Virus record (IMG/VR): IMGVR_UViG_3300036985_006490
Span: 62,001 to 126,000 of that record
Source: a virus
Strand: one strand, 5' to 3'
DNA: 64,000 nucleotides
The first letter of the stretch is position 1. Each line of letters begins with the position of its first letter. Below, one piece after another: positions 24,121 through 32,552 of the stretch. Under the pieces are notes generated by a model. It was not told where the DNA came from and made no database searches. It saw nothing but the letters and a program-made list of their open reading frames with translations. Made by a program: the position numbers and the translations under genes.

Positions 24121-24864
24121 TTAACTAATTGTTTCAAGAAAAACTTCCATATTTGGAATATTATTCTTCATTATGTGTCTGTTGAGGATTTTTGCTTTCT
24201 CAGCGTTACTAATTCCTGTCCAAATCTTATATCCATTTACGTCTCGGACACTTGATTCTCTGTATGAATTCGGAAATAACTCTTTGAGAGTTTCGTTATC
24301 TGTTGCAATTATGTCAACATCTTCGTCCAATTTCTCCCAACCAACAACATCCGCAATTTTTGATAACCCTAATGCAAAGGTATCTGATGCAACATCTTGA
24401 GTCAGGTTTTCACCATTTTGTTTCAAAGTCAATTTTGTTTTTGCTCTCTTTAAAGCTTGAACCAATTCTTGTTTTTCATTTACAGAAGTTTCTTTATCTG
24501 AAGAAATTTTACTAATTACATTAATCTCAGTGGTATTCGGAATAAACTTGACTACTTTGTCAATACGAGAATTTAAAATATCAGTGTCATCTACATCAAA
24601 CCACTCTGTGGTAATATTTCTACGATCAACATACTGTTTCTGTATACGATAATCTTCAAAACAAGTATGAAGAATTTGTTCTAACATTGATTGATTTTCG
24701 GTTTCAAATACTCTAACAAAAAGAATATCTACAGGTAAATGAGTAGAATTCAACTGTGTTTCTCTTATCTTGTATTGGATACTTTTTCCAATCTTATGGA
24801 AAGCACCTAAAAAATTTCCACTATAATCAATCAATCGTGCAACGTAAACGAATCCTTTGTCCAT
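24121..24864 (-). CDS. T5orf172/MUG113-type GIY-YIG domain protein
   Basis: 247 residues. N-terminal domain MDKGFVYVARLID ... FHKIGKS ... RETQLNSTHLPV ... MLEQILHTCFEDY follows the T5orf172 pattern, a GIY-YIG-superfamily variant with (G)FVYV / KIGKS / R..L..... P and a conserved E on the following helix. Phage members are often putative endonucleases. The C-terminal half (GYKIWTGISNAEKAKILNRH) is unfamiliar and could bind DNA. It might be a free-standing nuclease; adjacent R-M genes lie just upstream. Confidence 0.7.
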   Translation of the reverse strand: MDKGFVYVARLIDYSGNFLGAFHKIGKSIQYKIRETQLNSTHLPVDILFVRVFETENQSMLEQILHTCFEDYRIQKQYVDRRNITTEWFDVDDTDILNSRIDKVVKFIPNTTEINVISKISSDKETSVNEKQELVQALKRAKTKLTLKQNGENLTQDVASDTFALGLSKIADVVGWEKLDEDVDIIATDNETLKELFPNSYRESSVRDVNGYKIWTGISNAEKAKILNRHIMKNNIPNMEVFLETIS

Positions 24865-24920
24865 GGTATTTTTTATTTTTTAAAATTGTGAAGAACAAAG
24901 ATACACATTAATTTAAAAAA

Positions 24921-24957
24921 AAATAAAAAAATCCCATTTTTTTTTAAGAATGGGATT
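24921..24957 (-). terminator. Strong rho-independent terminator after the R-M operon
   Basis: Minus-strand stem AATCCCATT / AATGGGATT followed by TTTTTTATTTTTTTT, 6 bases downstream of the methyltransferase stop. Ends the gp46/R-M transcript. Confidence 0.9.
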
Positions 24958-24962
24958 GGGTA

Positions 24963-25826
24963 TTATACTTTACTTATCCATGAATTGCCTAACTTGACAT
25001 AATCATAGTTTAACTCAAATCCAACAAAATCACACCCTAAAGATTTTGCCACAACTAATTCACTACCCGAACCAGCAAATGGAACTATAACTTTAGGCTT
25101 AGAATCTTTTGGAATTGACGATAAAAATAATTTACGAGTAAGTTCAAATGGTTTTTGTGTTGGATGTTTAAATGTATTGTGGTCTTCATGCCCCCCCTTT
25201 TCTTTTGGATGAAATGCCTCTTCACAATCGTGGCAATAAAACCATCTTTCAACGCTACCAGAACCTCCAGCTAAAGCAGGTACTTTGAAAACGTCTCTCG
25301 GAAGAGCCCCATTCTCATTTGCATTGTATATTGTCTCTTTTTCTCCATCTCCAAATCTTCCTTTGGTTGCTTTGCGAACTTTCCCCGCAGCATTTTTTAA
25401 AAATGAATCAGTGTATTCTTCTCTTACATCATCAAGATTGAAATTTTTCTTATTACCCTTCCAAACATGAATAATTGATTCATGACTTCTCTGCCAGTCT
25501 TTTAGGCTAGGAACTGTTTTATTAGTATAATGCCACACTAACCACTTTTTGTTGTTATGAGGAATTTCAACAAATATATGAGCAAGAATTTCACTGAATC
25601 CGTAAATAAACATTGACCCTCCCTCAGTTAGAGTTCTATAACCTTCACTAATCCACTCTTGAGACCATTTAAAATAATCCCCCATATCTTGTTTATCAGA
25701 GTCATTACCAAAATCCTTACCGATGTTGTATGGAGGGTCTGCAACAATGGTATGAATACTATTATTAGGAATTTTTTTCATCCCCTCAATACAATCAATA
25801 CGTAATATTTTATTTTCCAAGTTCAT
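24963..25826 (-). CDS. DNA methyltransferase of a phage restriction-modification pair
   Basis: 287 residues from the ATG at 25826 (MNLENKILRIDC); a longer frame is open but its first 20 residues overlap the nuclease gene. Catalytic DPPYN near residue 31, HPTQKP near 228, and SAM motif PFAGSG near 256: beta-class, probably N6-adenine. Between them lies an inserted zinc-type cluster, WFYCHDCEEAFHPKEKGGHEDH. Overlap of 17 bases with a TaqI-family endonuclease gene makes a complete type II pair; the cognate site is not readable. Followed by a strong terminator. Confidence 0.9.
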   Translation of the reverse strand: MNLENKILRIDCIEGMKKIPNNSIHTIVADPPYNIGKDFGNDSDKQDMGDYFKWSQEWISEGYRTLTEGGSMFIYGFSEILAHIFVEIPHNNKKWLVWHYTNKTVPSLKDWQRSHESIIHVWKGNKKNFNLDDVREEYTDSFLKNAAGKVRKATKGRFGDGEKETIYNANENGALPRDVFKVPALAGGSGSVERWFYCHDCEEAFHPKEKGGHEDHNTFKHPTQKPFELTRKLFLSSIPKDSKPKVIVPFAGSGSELVVAKSLGCDFVGFELNYDYVKLGNSWISKV

Positions 25827-26544
25827 CGAATACTTTTTTATTAAATATAATAAAACCATTGTTAAGAATATCAAGACGTGTGTCATTTCTGAAATCTAAG
25901 TAAGGTTTTCTGTAATCCCCATTTTTCTTTTTTGGATTTTTAATCACACCCTGTGGAGGAACCCAATAAGTAATCGGGACTACACCTACAGATTCCTCTC
26001 GTTTCATTTTAATAATATCTTTTCTGTTCGAGAATTTCTTGACACCATAGTCACAAATATCCATGACTCTAACGTCTACTCCCTGTCTATCAAGTTCGGG
26101 GTTAATGATAATTTTATTATTGGGATAATATTCTTCACAAACAAACCCAAATTGTATCTGAGTCAAAATTGAAGTCCAAGTTCTATATTGTCTTGCAATC
26201 CACCCTTCTTTGAATGCAAGATATGCTGAATCTGCATACTCCGAGAAATTATTTCTTTTATTATTGTAAGCAATCAAATTACTTTCAATTTTGGATATTA
26301 CCCAAAATATGAATTCTTCGAAAGGTAGAAAACTTCTTTCAACCCAATATTTTTCATAAATAAATTCTAAAATTTGAATATTTGGGGGTAAATCTTCCTC
26401 AACAGATTTGTTAGCTGCAAATTTTTTTCTATAATAATCCAAATTTATTGTTTCCAAAAACTGAATAAATTCTGTGATTGATTTTTGTGTCATTGTTTTA
26501 GTTTTTTTATAAGAATCCGCAATTTTTTTTTGTCTATCCATCAT
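25810..26544 (-). CDS. TaqI-family type II restriction endonuclease
   Basis: 244 residues. The pattern YRKKF...VEEDLPP...LEFIYEKYWVE...FEEF followed by WIARQYRTWTSILTQIQFGFVCEE matches the TaqI restriction-endonuclease family as I recall it. Downstream, ELDRQGVDVRVMD then DIIKMKRE fit the catalytic D...(E/Q)xK strands. It would cut DNA at the site its adjacent methyltransferase protects; TaqI itself cuts TCGA but this specificity is unknown. Starts with ATGA overlap at the gp46 stop, so it is translated with gp46. MM at the start leaves two adjacent start choices. Confidence 0.7.
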   Translation of the reverse strand: MMDRQKKIADSYKKTKTMTQKSITEFIQFLETINLDYYRKKFAANKSVEEDLPPNIQILEFIYEKYWVERSFLPFEEFIFWVISKIESNLIAYNNKRNNFSEYADSAYLAFKEGWIARQYRTWTSILTQIQFGFVCEEYYPNNKIIINPELDRQGVDVRVMDICDYGVKKFSNRKDIIKMKREESVGVVPITYWVPPQGVIKNPKKKNGDYRKPYLDFRNDTRLDILNNGFIIFNKKVFDELGK

Positions 26545-28922
26545 TGTGAGACTTTTGAAATGTTGTCAGTTTTTGTAATCTTAACTTTATTATCCGCAAA
26601 GTTGGATATGAGTTCATTATGAGATATCAAGAATATTTTTTCAAAATAATCTTTCAATTTTTTAAAAAACTCACCTATAAGCTCCATATTGTCATTAGAA
26701 ATCTTACCCCACGTTTCATCGTAGACGGATATATTTGGTTTTGGAAGTGAACATACTTTAGCAAGTACCGCTCTGATTGCCAACGCTCCGACTGTCTTCT
26801 CATATCCTGAACCTGCGGTCATTGGTTTTTCAATCCCTGTTCCGTTGTCAATCATGATGAAGTCAACCTCGTTCTTGTCATTGATACGAATCTCCAAGTT
26901 AAAGAAACATGAATCCTGAAGTAATCTCTGAAGCTCAGAGTTTATTAAAGGTAACATAGTTCTCATAATTATTTTCGATATCCCATTCTTACCATAGACT
27001 TCTACATAGATTTTGTAAATCTTCTCTCTTTCGAACTCTTCGGCAATTTTCGAGATAAGGTCTTTATTCTTTTCGATTCTTGATTCAATAGTTTCAATAC
27101 GAGTTGAGTTTGTATTTTGAACCTTCTCATACCCCCTCTTCTCATTAATCAATTCGTCAATACGTAATCCCGCCTTTAACAACTGAGCATCAATCTCATT
27201 GTTCTTCTTGATTTTGTCTTGGACTTCCTCATATCTTTTGAGTTTATCTTTGACTTGTTCCAATTTGAGTTGAGTGGATTCTAAAGATAACTCATATTTT
27301 TCTTTTATGAGTTTGTTTCTTTCATATTCATCAAAGTCTTTCTTGAGTTGTGTAAAGGATTGTTCTTTCTTTTCGTACCCATCAATTTCTTCTTTGAAGT
27401 CCTGAACAAGTCTTTTGAATGAATCGAGTTGTTTAATTTTCTCGTTGGTTAATTTAGCTTCCATCAATTTGATACCACAATGGTCACATTGAATTCCGTC
27501 ACCATACTTTTCGATAAGGTCTTGAATTTCCTCAACTTTATTCTCGCAAGTAACAAGTTCAGCGAATCTTGATTTGATAACCTCTTTTACGTTATCATGT
27601 TTGTCCTCATGATAAAATTCTTTGGGCTCAACTATCTTAATACTCTTGATGTCCTGTTCGGTCTTTTGTCTCGAGTCCTCTAAGTTGCTTATTGAAGATT
27701 GTAATAACAATGGATTTAAGACAATAAGTTCTCTGTCCAAATCAGTAAATTTAGATTTCAACAAATTATCTTTATAGTCTTGTCCTTTCTGAAGTCTTTT
27801 ATCGACATCTGAGATGTTTTTGGACATCTCGATAATCTCATCCTTCATTTCAACAATCTCCTCACCAGAGGTCTCATTATCCTGTTTAAGAGACTCTGTG
27901 TTATACACATTAGAAATCATTCCTTTGGAGAACTCTGAATAAAGTTCTTTACCAGTCTCCTCCTTTTTCTTAAGGAATTCTAACCCCAAGAATCGAGTCA
28001 ATACCTGTCCACGAGCAGTTGGTTTTGCGTCCAACAAGTCCTCAAGATTGGATGCAGTTGTAACAATGGTCATCAAAAAGTCTTCCATACTTCCGATGGA
28101 TTTCTTCATGAAGTTTTCTGTCTCACGTCTTTGTTCGCCAGTGAAGTTTTGAAGTTGACCATCAGCAAGTTTCTTAAAGAACTCAAGTTCGGTCTTAATG
28201 TTCCATTCACCCGCCTTAGACTTCTTTCTTTCAATCTGACGAACAATCACATAATCTTCACCATCAATGGTGATGTCACCCTTAACACTAACTTTGTTTA
28301 CATCAGTAAACCTGTTGAAGATTTCTTCAGCCTTTTGAGTTTTGGTTGTTGTGTTGAAGAACAAAAACAATAAAAGGTCAACGGTTAATACCGTCTTCCC
28401 TCCAAAGTTTGGTGGATCTGATTCAACTACCGTAATTCCGTTACACTTGTCAAAATCAATTACTTGATTCTGTCCATAAGATAAGAAGTTATCGAACTCA
28501 ATTTTTTTGATATACCATCTTTTGAATGGAGTGATTTCAACTTCGTTTGCCAACATTCTGTTTTCAACCGCAAGGTCGATGTTCATTAGTTGGTCGAAAT
28601 ATTGTTCTTGACCTTTGGATTCCAAATAGGTTTTTACCAACTCTGTTTGATAATTCTTATCCATGATGTTCACTGAAACATCAATGGTCTGCATGGAATC
28701 TTCATCCGATGTCTTCACTTTGGTGATTACATTAATGTTTGTTGAAGAATACTTTTTTATAAAGTACTGCTTCACAGACTTAATTCTTTCCTGAGTAAAG
28801 TTTTCGGGTGTGTCTTCCCAAATTACCTGAATGTAAGGATTTTCTAATGTAGATGTATCTAAATTAGTTGGCATATTTGAATAGTTGTAAGTTGGATATG
28901 GATTGAATAAATCCCATTTCAT
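26541..28922 (-). CDS. 46: gp46-like recombination ATPase (SbcC/Rad50 type)
   Basis: 793 residues from the ATG at 28922; an upstream TTG gives a longer frame but belongs to a duplicated segment. N-terminal 115 residues are unusual, then ATPase head (IKKIEFDNFLSYGQNQVIDF) with a variant P-loop SDPPNFGGKTVL, long coiled coils around a zinc hook CDHCG (about residue 485), and Walker B NISVYDETWG with ISHNE. With gp47 it forms the exonuclease complex for recombination-dependent replication and host DNA degradation. Usually adjacent to gp47, but here five genes and a radical-SAM cassette intervene. Confidence 0.9.
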   Translation of the reverse strand: MKWDLFNPYPTYNYSNMPTNLDTSTLENPYIQVIWEDTPENFTQERIKSVKQYFIKKYSSTNINVITKVKTSDEDSMQTIDVSVNIMDKNYQTELVKTYLESKGQEQYFDQLMNIDLAVENRMLANEVEITPFKRWYIKKIEFDNFLSYGQNQVIDFDKCNGITVVESDPPNFGGKTVLTVDLLLFLFFNTTTKTQKAEEIFNRFTDVNKVSVKGDITIDGEDYVIVRQIERKKSKAGEWNIKTELEFFKKLADGQLQNFTGEQRRETENFMKKSIGSMEDFLMTIVTTASNLEDLLDAKPTARGQVLTRFLGLEFLKKKEETGKELYSEFSKGMISNVYNTESLKQDNETSGEEIVEMKDEIIEMSKNISDVDKRLQKGQDYKDNLLKSKFTDLDRELIVLNPLLLQSSISNLEDSRQKTEQDIKSIKIVEPKEFYHEDKHDNVKEVIKSRFAELVTCENKVEEIQDLIEKYGDGIQCDHCGIKLMEAKLTNEKIKQLDSFKRLVQDFKEEIDGYEKKEQSFTQLKKDFDEYERNKLIKEKYELSLESTQLKLEQVKDKLKRYEEVQDKIKKNNEIDAQLLKAGLRIDELINEKRGYEKVQNTNSTRIETIESRIEKNKDLISKIAEEFEREKIYKIYVEVYGKNGISKIIMRTMLPLINSELQRLLQDSCFFNLEIRINDKNEVDFIMIDNGTGIEKPMTAGSGYEKTVGALAIRAVLAKVCSLPKPNISVYDETWGKISNDNMELIGEFFKKLKDYFEKIFLISHNELISNFADNKVKITKTDNISKVSQ

Positions 28923-28960
28923 TTTATTGGTTTGTTTCAGAAGTTCTGTTTTGTTCTGCA
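28822..28960 (-). repeat. Direct repeat copy A (5' end of gp46)
   Basis: About 139 bases covering the first 34 codons of gp46 and 38 bases upstream. A diverged copy lies at 30382-30520 in the same orientation, 1560 bases away; the encoded peptides match at 28 of 34 residues. The radical-SAM gene sits between them. Confidence 0.85.
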
Positions 28961-29022
28961 ATTTTAAATCCTACCCAAATATCTTTGAGGAATTGTTTAA
29001 CTTTATTTAATATACTTTTCAT
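28924..29022 (-). CDS. Short peptide gene between radical SAM and gp46
   Basis: 32 residues, MKSILNKVKQFLKDIWVGFKIAEQNRTSETNQ broken here only by its stop: the first 20 are amphipathic, the last part (AEQNRTSETNQ) corresponds to the end of the 62-residue protein at 30484 (ESEQDGISDSQQ) in the duplicated copy. ATG overlaps the radical-SAM stop as ATGA and the stop is 1 base before gp46. Possibly a leader peptide or a duplication relic. Confidence 0.5.
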   Translation of the reverse strand: MKSILNKVKQFLKDIWVGFKIAEQNRTSETNQ

Positions 29023-30356
29023 TTTAAATTATTTAATTGGGGAAATGTTAATAGTAAGTTTTTATTTCTTCTAATGTCATATTGTGTGTAAAAAGATTTA
29101 AAATTATTCAATCCTTCTTCTTTATTAATACCATATTTTTCAATATCTATTTCTCTTAAATAACTAACTAAACGCAACATATCATTTTTCTCCCACTCCA
29201 TAAAATAGTTCTTTCCTCCGTTCCAATTCTTAATAACCCAATTCTCAATATCATCAGACATTTTAAATCTCATTGATTGTGGTAAAACTAAAACAGATTG
29301 AAATGATGGATGTCTTAAAATATTAAAAGAACAACCTGGCGATATCCTATTGTATTTATTTTTTAATTCTAACATCTTATCCATAAACTCTAACAATGAA
29401 AATAAACATAGTGCATTTATTGTCATCATCATTGAAATAGAAAATGTTTTTCCGTTTTTAAAAAAGTTTTCCAAATTTCTTAACCATTTATCCCAAATTA
29501 ATCCATCTCTAATGTATTCAGCATGTGAACCAAAACTTTCATTAGATGTATATAAATTAAAATTATTAAAATGATGTGTGGATTCAATTAATTTATTTGT
29601 TATAGTTTCACTTTGCCCTAAATTAGAATTCATTGCAAAATTGATATTTGGTTTATTTATTACCCACCAATCAATTAAATCCCAAAAATGTTTTGTTGTT
29701 GTTGGTTCTCCTCCAGTTATCCTAAATTCTTGTAATGAATATTGTAATTCACTTTCCCACCATTTCCAAAATGAACTTAAATATATATCCTTAATCTCCG
29801 ATTCACCAAACTTCATCATTGAATTATTATCGTGGTCTCCATTTATTTTATAAATTCCATTTTCTTTCACGTCTTTTTGCCATGTTGTTGAAAATGTTGG
29901 ATTACAATATGAACAAGCAAAATTGCAATTACTATCAAATGAAATTTCTAATGTTTTTAATGGAACATTTGATTCCCATCCAAATTCTTTTTTACATTTA
30001 TCAATCTCTTCATCAGTGTATATTGCAGTTTTATAAACTCTATCAGAAATATTATCAGATGAAATATTTTCTATATTCCAACAATACTCACATTCTTTAC
30101 ATTTAATTCCCTCCAACATTTCTTTTCTTCTAAGTTTTTTAAAGTTGGTATTATGAAGTGCCGATGGGTTATTTATAAGCTCTTCTTCAGGTATTATATG
30201 ATTAGCTGGGTGATGGCACGATGATGTTTTTCCTTCATTTAACCAAATAGTTGCGTTGTACCATTTTGCAGCACAAAAAGAAGTTGACACAGGGTCATTT
30301 ACTCTTTTTTTATATTCTAAAAAACTTTCATCTTCTTTTTTATTAAAATTTGCCAT
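29019..30356 (-). CDS. Radical SAM protein inserted at the gp46 5' end
   Basis: 445 residues. Radical-SAM cluster motif CNFACSYC (C144, C148, C151) and the SAM-binding GGEP near residue 216. The N-terminal part holds further cysteines (C28, C47, C86, C89, C92) suitable for an auxiliary Fe-S cluster, the twitch-type layout I recall for phage radical-SAM proteins. Base composition is more AT-rich than gp46, and it lies between two copies of the gp46 5' end, so it is probably a late arrival. Substrate unknown; peptide or nucleoside modification are both possible. Confidence 0.85.
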   Translation of the reverse strand: MANFNKKEDESFLEYKKRVNDPVSTSFCAAKWYNATIWLNEGKTSSCHHPANHIIPEEELINNPSALHNTNFKKLRRKEMLEGIKCKECEYCWNIENISSDNISDRVYKTAIYTDEEIDKCKKEFGWESNVPLKTLEISFDSNCNFACSYCNPTFSTTWQKDVKENGIYKINGDHDNNSMMKFGESEIKDIYLSSFWKWWESELQYSLQEFRITGGEPTTTKHFWDLIDWWVINKPNINFAMNSNLGQSETITNKLIESTHHFNNFNLYTSNESFGSHAEYIRDGLIWDKWLRNLENFFKNGKTFSISMMMTINALCLFSLLEFMDKMLELKNKYNRISPGCSFNILRHPSFQSVLVLPQSMRFKMSDDIENWVIKNWNGGKNYFMEWEKNDMLRLVSYLREIDIEKYGINKEEGLNNFKSFYTQYDIRRNKNLLLTFPQLNNLK

Positions 30357-30364
30357 TATTACTT

Positions 30365-30481
30365 TTAAAGAATGTTAATGATTACCTGTATATAAGGATT
30401 TTCCAAAATAGATACATCTATATTATTTGGCATATTTGTGTAGTTGTAAATCGGATATGGATTAAACAAATCCCATTTCAT
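30365..30481 (-). pseudogene. Truncated duplicate of the gp46 N-terminus
   Basis: 38 codons, MKWDLFNPYPIYNYTNMPNN onward, matching gp46 residues 1-34 at 28 positions and then ending INIL-stop. It lies 8 bases upstream of the radical-SAM start. It is where the ancestral gp46 start probably was, next to the 62-residue gene. Translation of a 38-residue peptide is possible. Confidence 0.75.
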
Positions 30482-30520
30482 TTTTATTGTTGTGAATCAG
30501 AAATTCCGTCTTGTTCAGAT
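30382..30520 (-). repeat. Direct repeat copy B (truncated gp46 5' end)
   Basis: Second copy of the segment at 28822-28960, extending upstream through the last 12 codons of the 62-residue gene. Most codon differences from copy A are silent or conservative, so the copies have been apart for some time or came from a related phage. Confidence 0.85.
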
Positions 30521-30672
30521 TCTTGTTTTTTCTTGAATTCTTCCATTTGAAGTTTCATAGTCTCAGAAAATAATTTCTGAATAGTAGATTGTTGTGTCTT
30601 AATATTTTGGTTTCTGTTTTCAACCCTTTTTCTGTGTGCTTTAGCTCCACCTCTTACTTTAGATTTTCCCAT
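30484..30672 (-). CDS. Small basic-then-acidic protein
   Basis: 62 residues: basic N-terminus MGKSKVRGGAKAHRKRVENR, Gln/Glu-rich helix and acidic tail ESEQDGISDSQQ. The N-terminus is suited to nucleic-acid binding. The final codons are part of the duplicated segment around the radical-SAM cassette. No family assigned. Confidence 0.65.
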   Translation of the reverse strand: MGKSKVRGGAKAHRKRVENRNQNIKTQQSTIQKLFSETMKLQMEEFKKKQESEQDGISDSQQ

Positions 30673-30688
30673 TTTTTTGTTGTTTAAT

Positions 30689-31039
30689 TTATTCTGATTT
30701 TGGTCGGTTTACTTCAAACCATTCTACGATTGCATTTATTGCCCATACGGCTCCTGAGGCAAACATTCCATCAAAAAACCAAGAGTACCATAATGATTCC
30801 CCAATGATTATATTCCAAGGAGAATATACAAAAATTCCAATAAAGAATCCAACCCAAGTTGATGTACACATCATACATCTTAGCATATCCGATAAGAATA
30901 TCCAAAAATCTTGGAAAATTGAGTCAACATCTGCCGCCCATCTGTTTATTGCATTTCTTGGTCTATTGAAAATACTACCATAAACGAGGATGTTGCTCAT
31001 ACCATAAGCCATTATCATCCATATTAATATTTGTACCAT
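30689..31039 (-). CDS. DUF1360-like membrane protein
   Basis: 116 residues with about three hydrophobic segments (VQILIWMIMAYGMSNILVYG, TSTWVGFFIGIFVY, GMFASGAVWAINAIV). The block LRCMMCTSTWVGF matches the C-x-x-C...W motif of DUF1360, a membrane family of unknown role found in phages and Bacillus. Lies 16 bases upstream of the 62-residue gene. Assignment moderate. Confidence 0.65.
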   Translation of the reverse strand: MVQILIWMIMAYGMSNILVYGSIFNRPRNAINRWAADVDSIFQDFWIFLSDMLRCMMCTSTWVGFFIGIFVYSPWNIIIGESLWYSWFFDGMFASGAVWAINAIVEWFEVNRPKSE

Positions 31040-31049
31040 AATTTTTTAA

Positions 31050-31778
31050 TTATAAAATTTTTTTTTTAATTTTTTTCACGTTGTAAGAATTTTCGTCTAT
31101 ATCCAAGTTTAATTTTTTTGCAAAGTATTTGAATAATTCTAAATTTCCAAAAGCCCCCAAATGCCCATCTATATATCTACCTTCACTTTCCTTGGTGATA
31201 GATGAAAAATTGTAATTATCAAAATCCAATAATTCAATCGAGTCAATTTTTTCAGCAACTTCACCTCTCCATGTTACACATAATGGTTCATATTTTTTGA
31301 AAAAAGAAGGAAAAATGTTAATAAATTTTTTTTCAAAATGATAATCCATGTCACTCATCCAATATTCATATTTTTCAACATATTGTTGTTTGAATAAGTT
31401 CAAATATTTCTTAGCTAAAACCATTTCAGGTAATGGACTTCCACTTGCAAACGTATATCTTCTATTTCCATGTGTCCATGTATATCTTTCAGATCCAGTA
31501 AAAATTATTATGATACGGTCACCTTCAGCATATTCCGGTAGATTACTTAGTTGCCAAATAATTTCTTGATTTGAAACCCCTCCTAACGCGTAAGAAACAA
31601 CTTCAAAAAAAGTTTCCATGTAATCAATCCAGTGACCAAAATTATCATAGTAGTTCACGTAGGACTCGACATGATTTAATCCAAAAAACGGTTTGGTTAT
31701 AGAATAAAATTCATTAGGTTTTTTTGTAAAATAATTGAAACCCCAACTGTCTCCGAATACAAATAACCTATTTTTCAC
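31050..31778 (-). CDS. SGNH-hydrolase-like protein, GTG start
   Basis: 242 residues from GTG at 31778; no in-frame ATG precedes it. Block I FVFGDSWGF (Ser at residue 11), block with GGVSNQEI (Gly/Asn), and C-terminal DGHLGAFGN supplying the Asp-x-His pair, so the SGNH catalytic set looks complete. Such enzymes remove or transfer acyl groups on carbohydrates. It sits between gp46 and gp47 type genes; two further SGNH-type proteins lie at 53689 and 55650 in the modification cluster. Confidence 0.75.
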   Translation of the reverse strand: MKNRLFVFGDSWGFNYFTKKPNEFYSITKPFFGLNHVESYVNYYDNFGHWIDYMETFFEVVSYALGGVSNQEIIWQLSNLPEYAEGDRIIIIFTGSERYTWTHGNRRYTFASGSPLPEMVLAKKYLNLFKQQYVEKYEYWMSDMDYHFEKKFINIFPSFFKKYEPLCVTWRGEVAEKIDSIELLDFDNYNFSSITKESEGRYIDGHLGAFGNLELFKYFAKKLNLDIDENSYNVKKIKKKIL

Positions 31779-31784
31779 AATGTA

Positions 31785-32552
31785 TCATTTATAAAGTTTA
31801 TCATCTAAGTTCGAACCTCTCAGGAACATTGCCTTCTTTTCTTCTTGAAATTTTTGGATATCTTGAATAGTTTGTTCGTACTCTCTAATTTTTTTATCTT
31901 TTTCGATGTTATCTTGTTTGAGTTTTTGAACTGTTGATTGAAGTGCCTCTAACTTTGGTTTCAAACTACTGTCACCTTCCTTCTCAATAACTATCTCTTT
32001 AATCACTTCAACTTCTCGAATAATCTCTTTGACTTCAGGTCCCTTTGTTTCGAGTTGTTGTATTTTCAACAACAATTCCTTTTTCTCATTGTGGAAATTA
32101 TTTTCCAATTCTTGTGTTTTAGTGGAAAATATTTGTCTTTGTTCTTCGAATTCTTGTTCTTTTTGAAAAATTTTTGAGTTCATTTCCTCTTGGTCCGTGA
32201 CATATACAATCTTCTCCACAGAGACTTCTTTGATAACCTCAACAACCTTTTCTACAATTCTATCAACAGTAACCTCTTTGATTACTTCAATTGGTTTTTC
32301 AACTTCAACGTATTCAATCTTCACCACTTCCTTAATAACCTCCACAGGAATCTCCACCCGTTTTTCAACAATAACCTCCTTTTCCACCTGTTTTTCACGG
32401 ATCCCACCCGTATTTAACAGACCATACCTCTCAATGTTGAATCCTTCAAGGTAAGACTTCTTAATGACTTCACTAATTCTTAAGTCATTAAGATTACAAT
32501 AAGATATGAGATCTTTGTTCTCGGTGGAAGAAATGTTAAGTTTGTATTCCAT
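31785..32552 (-). CDS. Coiled-coil protein with EVIKEV repeats
   Basis: 255 residues. Residues about 50-130 consist of short Val/Glu/Lys repeats (VEVIKEV, IEVIKEV, VEVIKEVSVEK, EVEVIKEI later), followed by a long charged coiled coil to residue 240. Similar VEVIKEV arrays occur in various phage and cell-surface proteins. Direct contact with gp47 (1-base gap) suggests a role in the recombination operon or as a spacer; function unknown. Confidence 0.75.
   Translation of the reverse strand: MEYKLNISSTENKDLISYCNLNDLRISEVIKKSYLEGFNIERYGLLNTGGIREKQVEKEVIVEKRVEIPVEVIKEVVKIEYVEVEKPIEVIKEVTVDRIVEKVVEVIKEVSVEKIVYVTDQEEMNSKIFQKEQEFEEQRQIFSTKTQELENNFHNEKKELLLKIQQLETKGPEVKEIIREVEVIKEIVIEKEGDSSLKPKLEALQSTVQKLKQDNIEKDKKIREYEQTIQDIQKFQEEKKAMFLRGSNLDDKLYK

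Noticed and set aside
32190-32454. Plus-strand ORFs with Thr/Ser repeats over 31785-32552
   Set aside because: Antisense of the EVIKEV repeat; the minus-strand protein with a coiled coil is the real gene.
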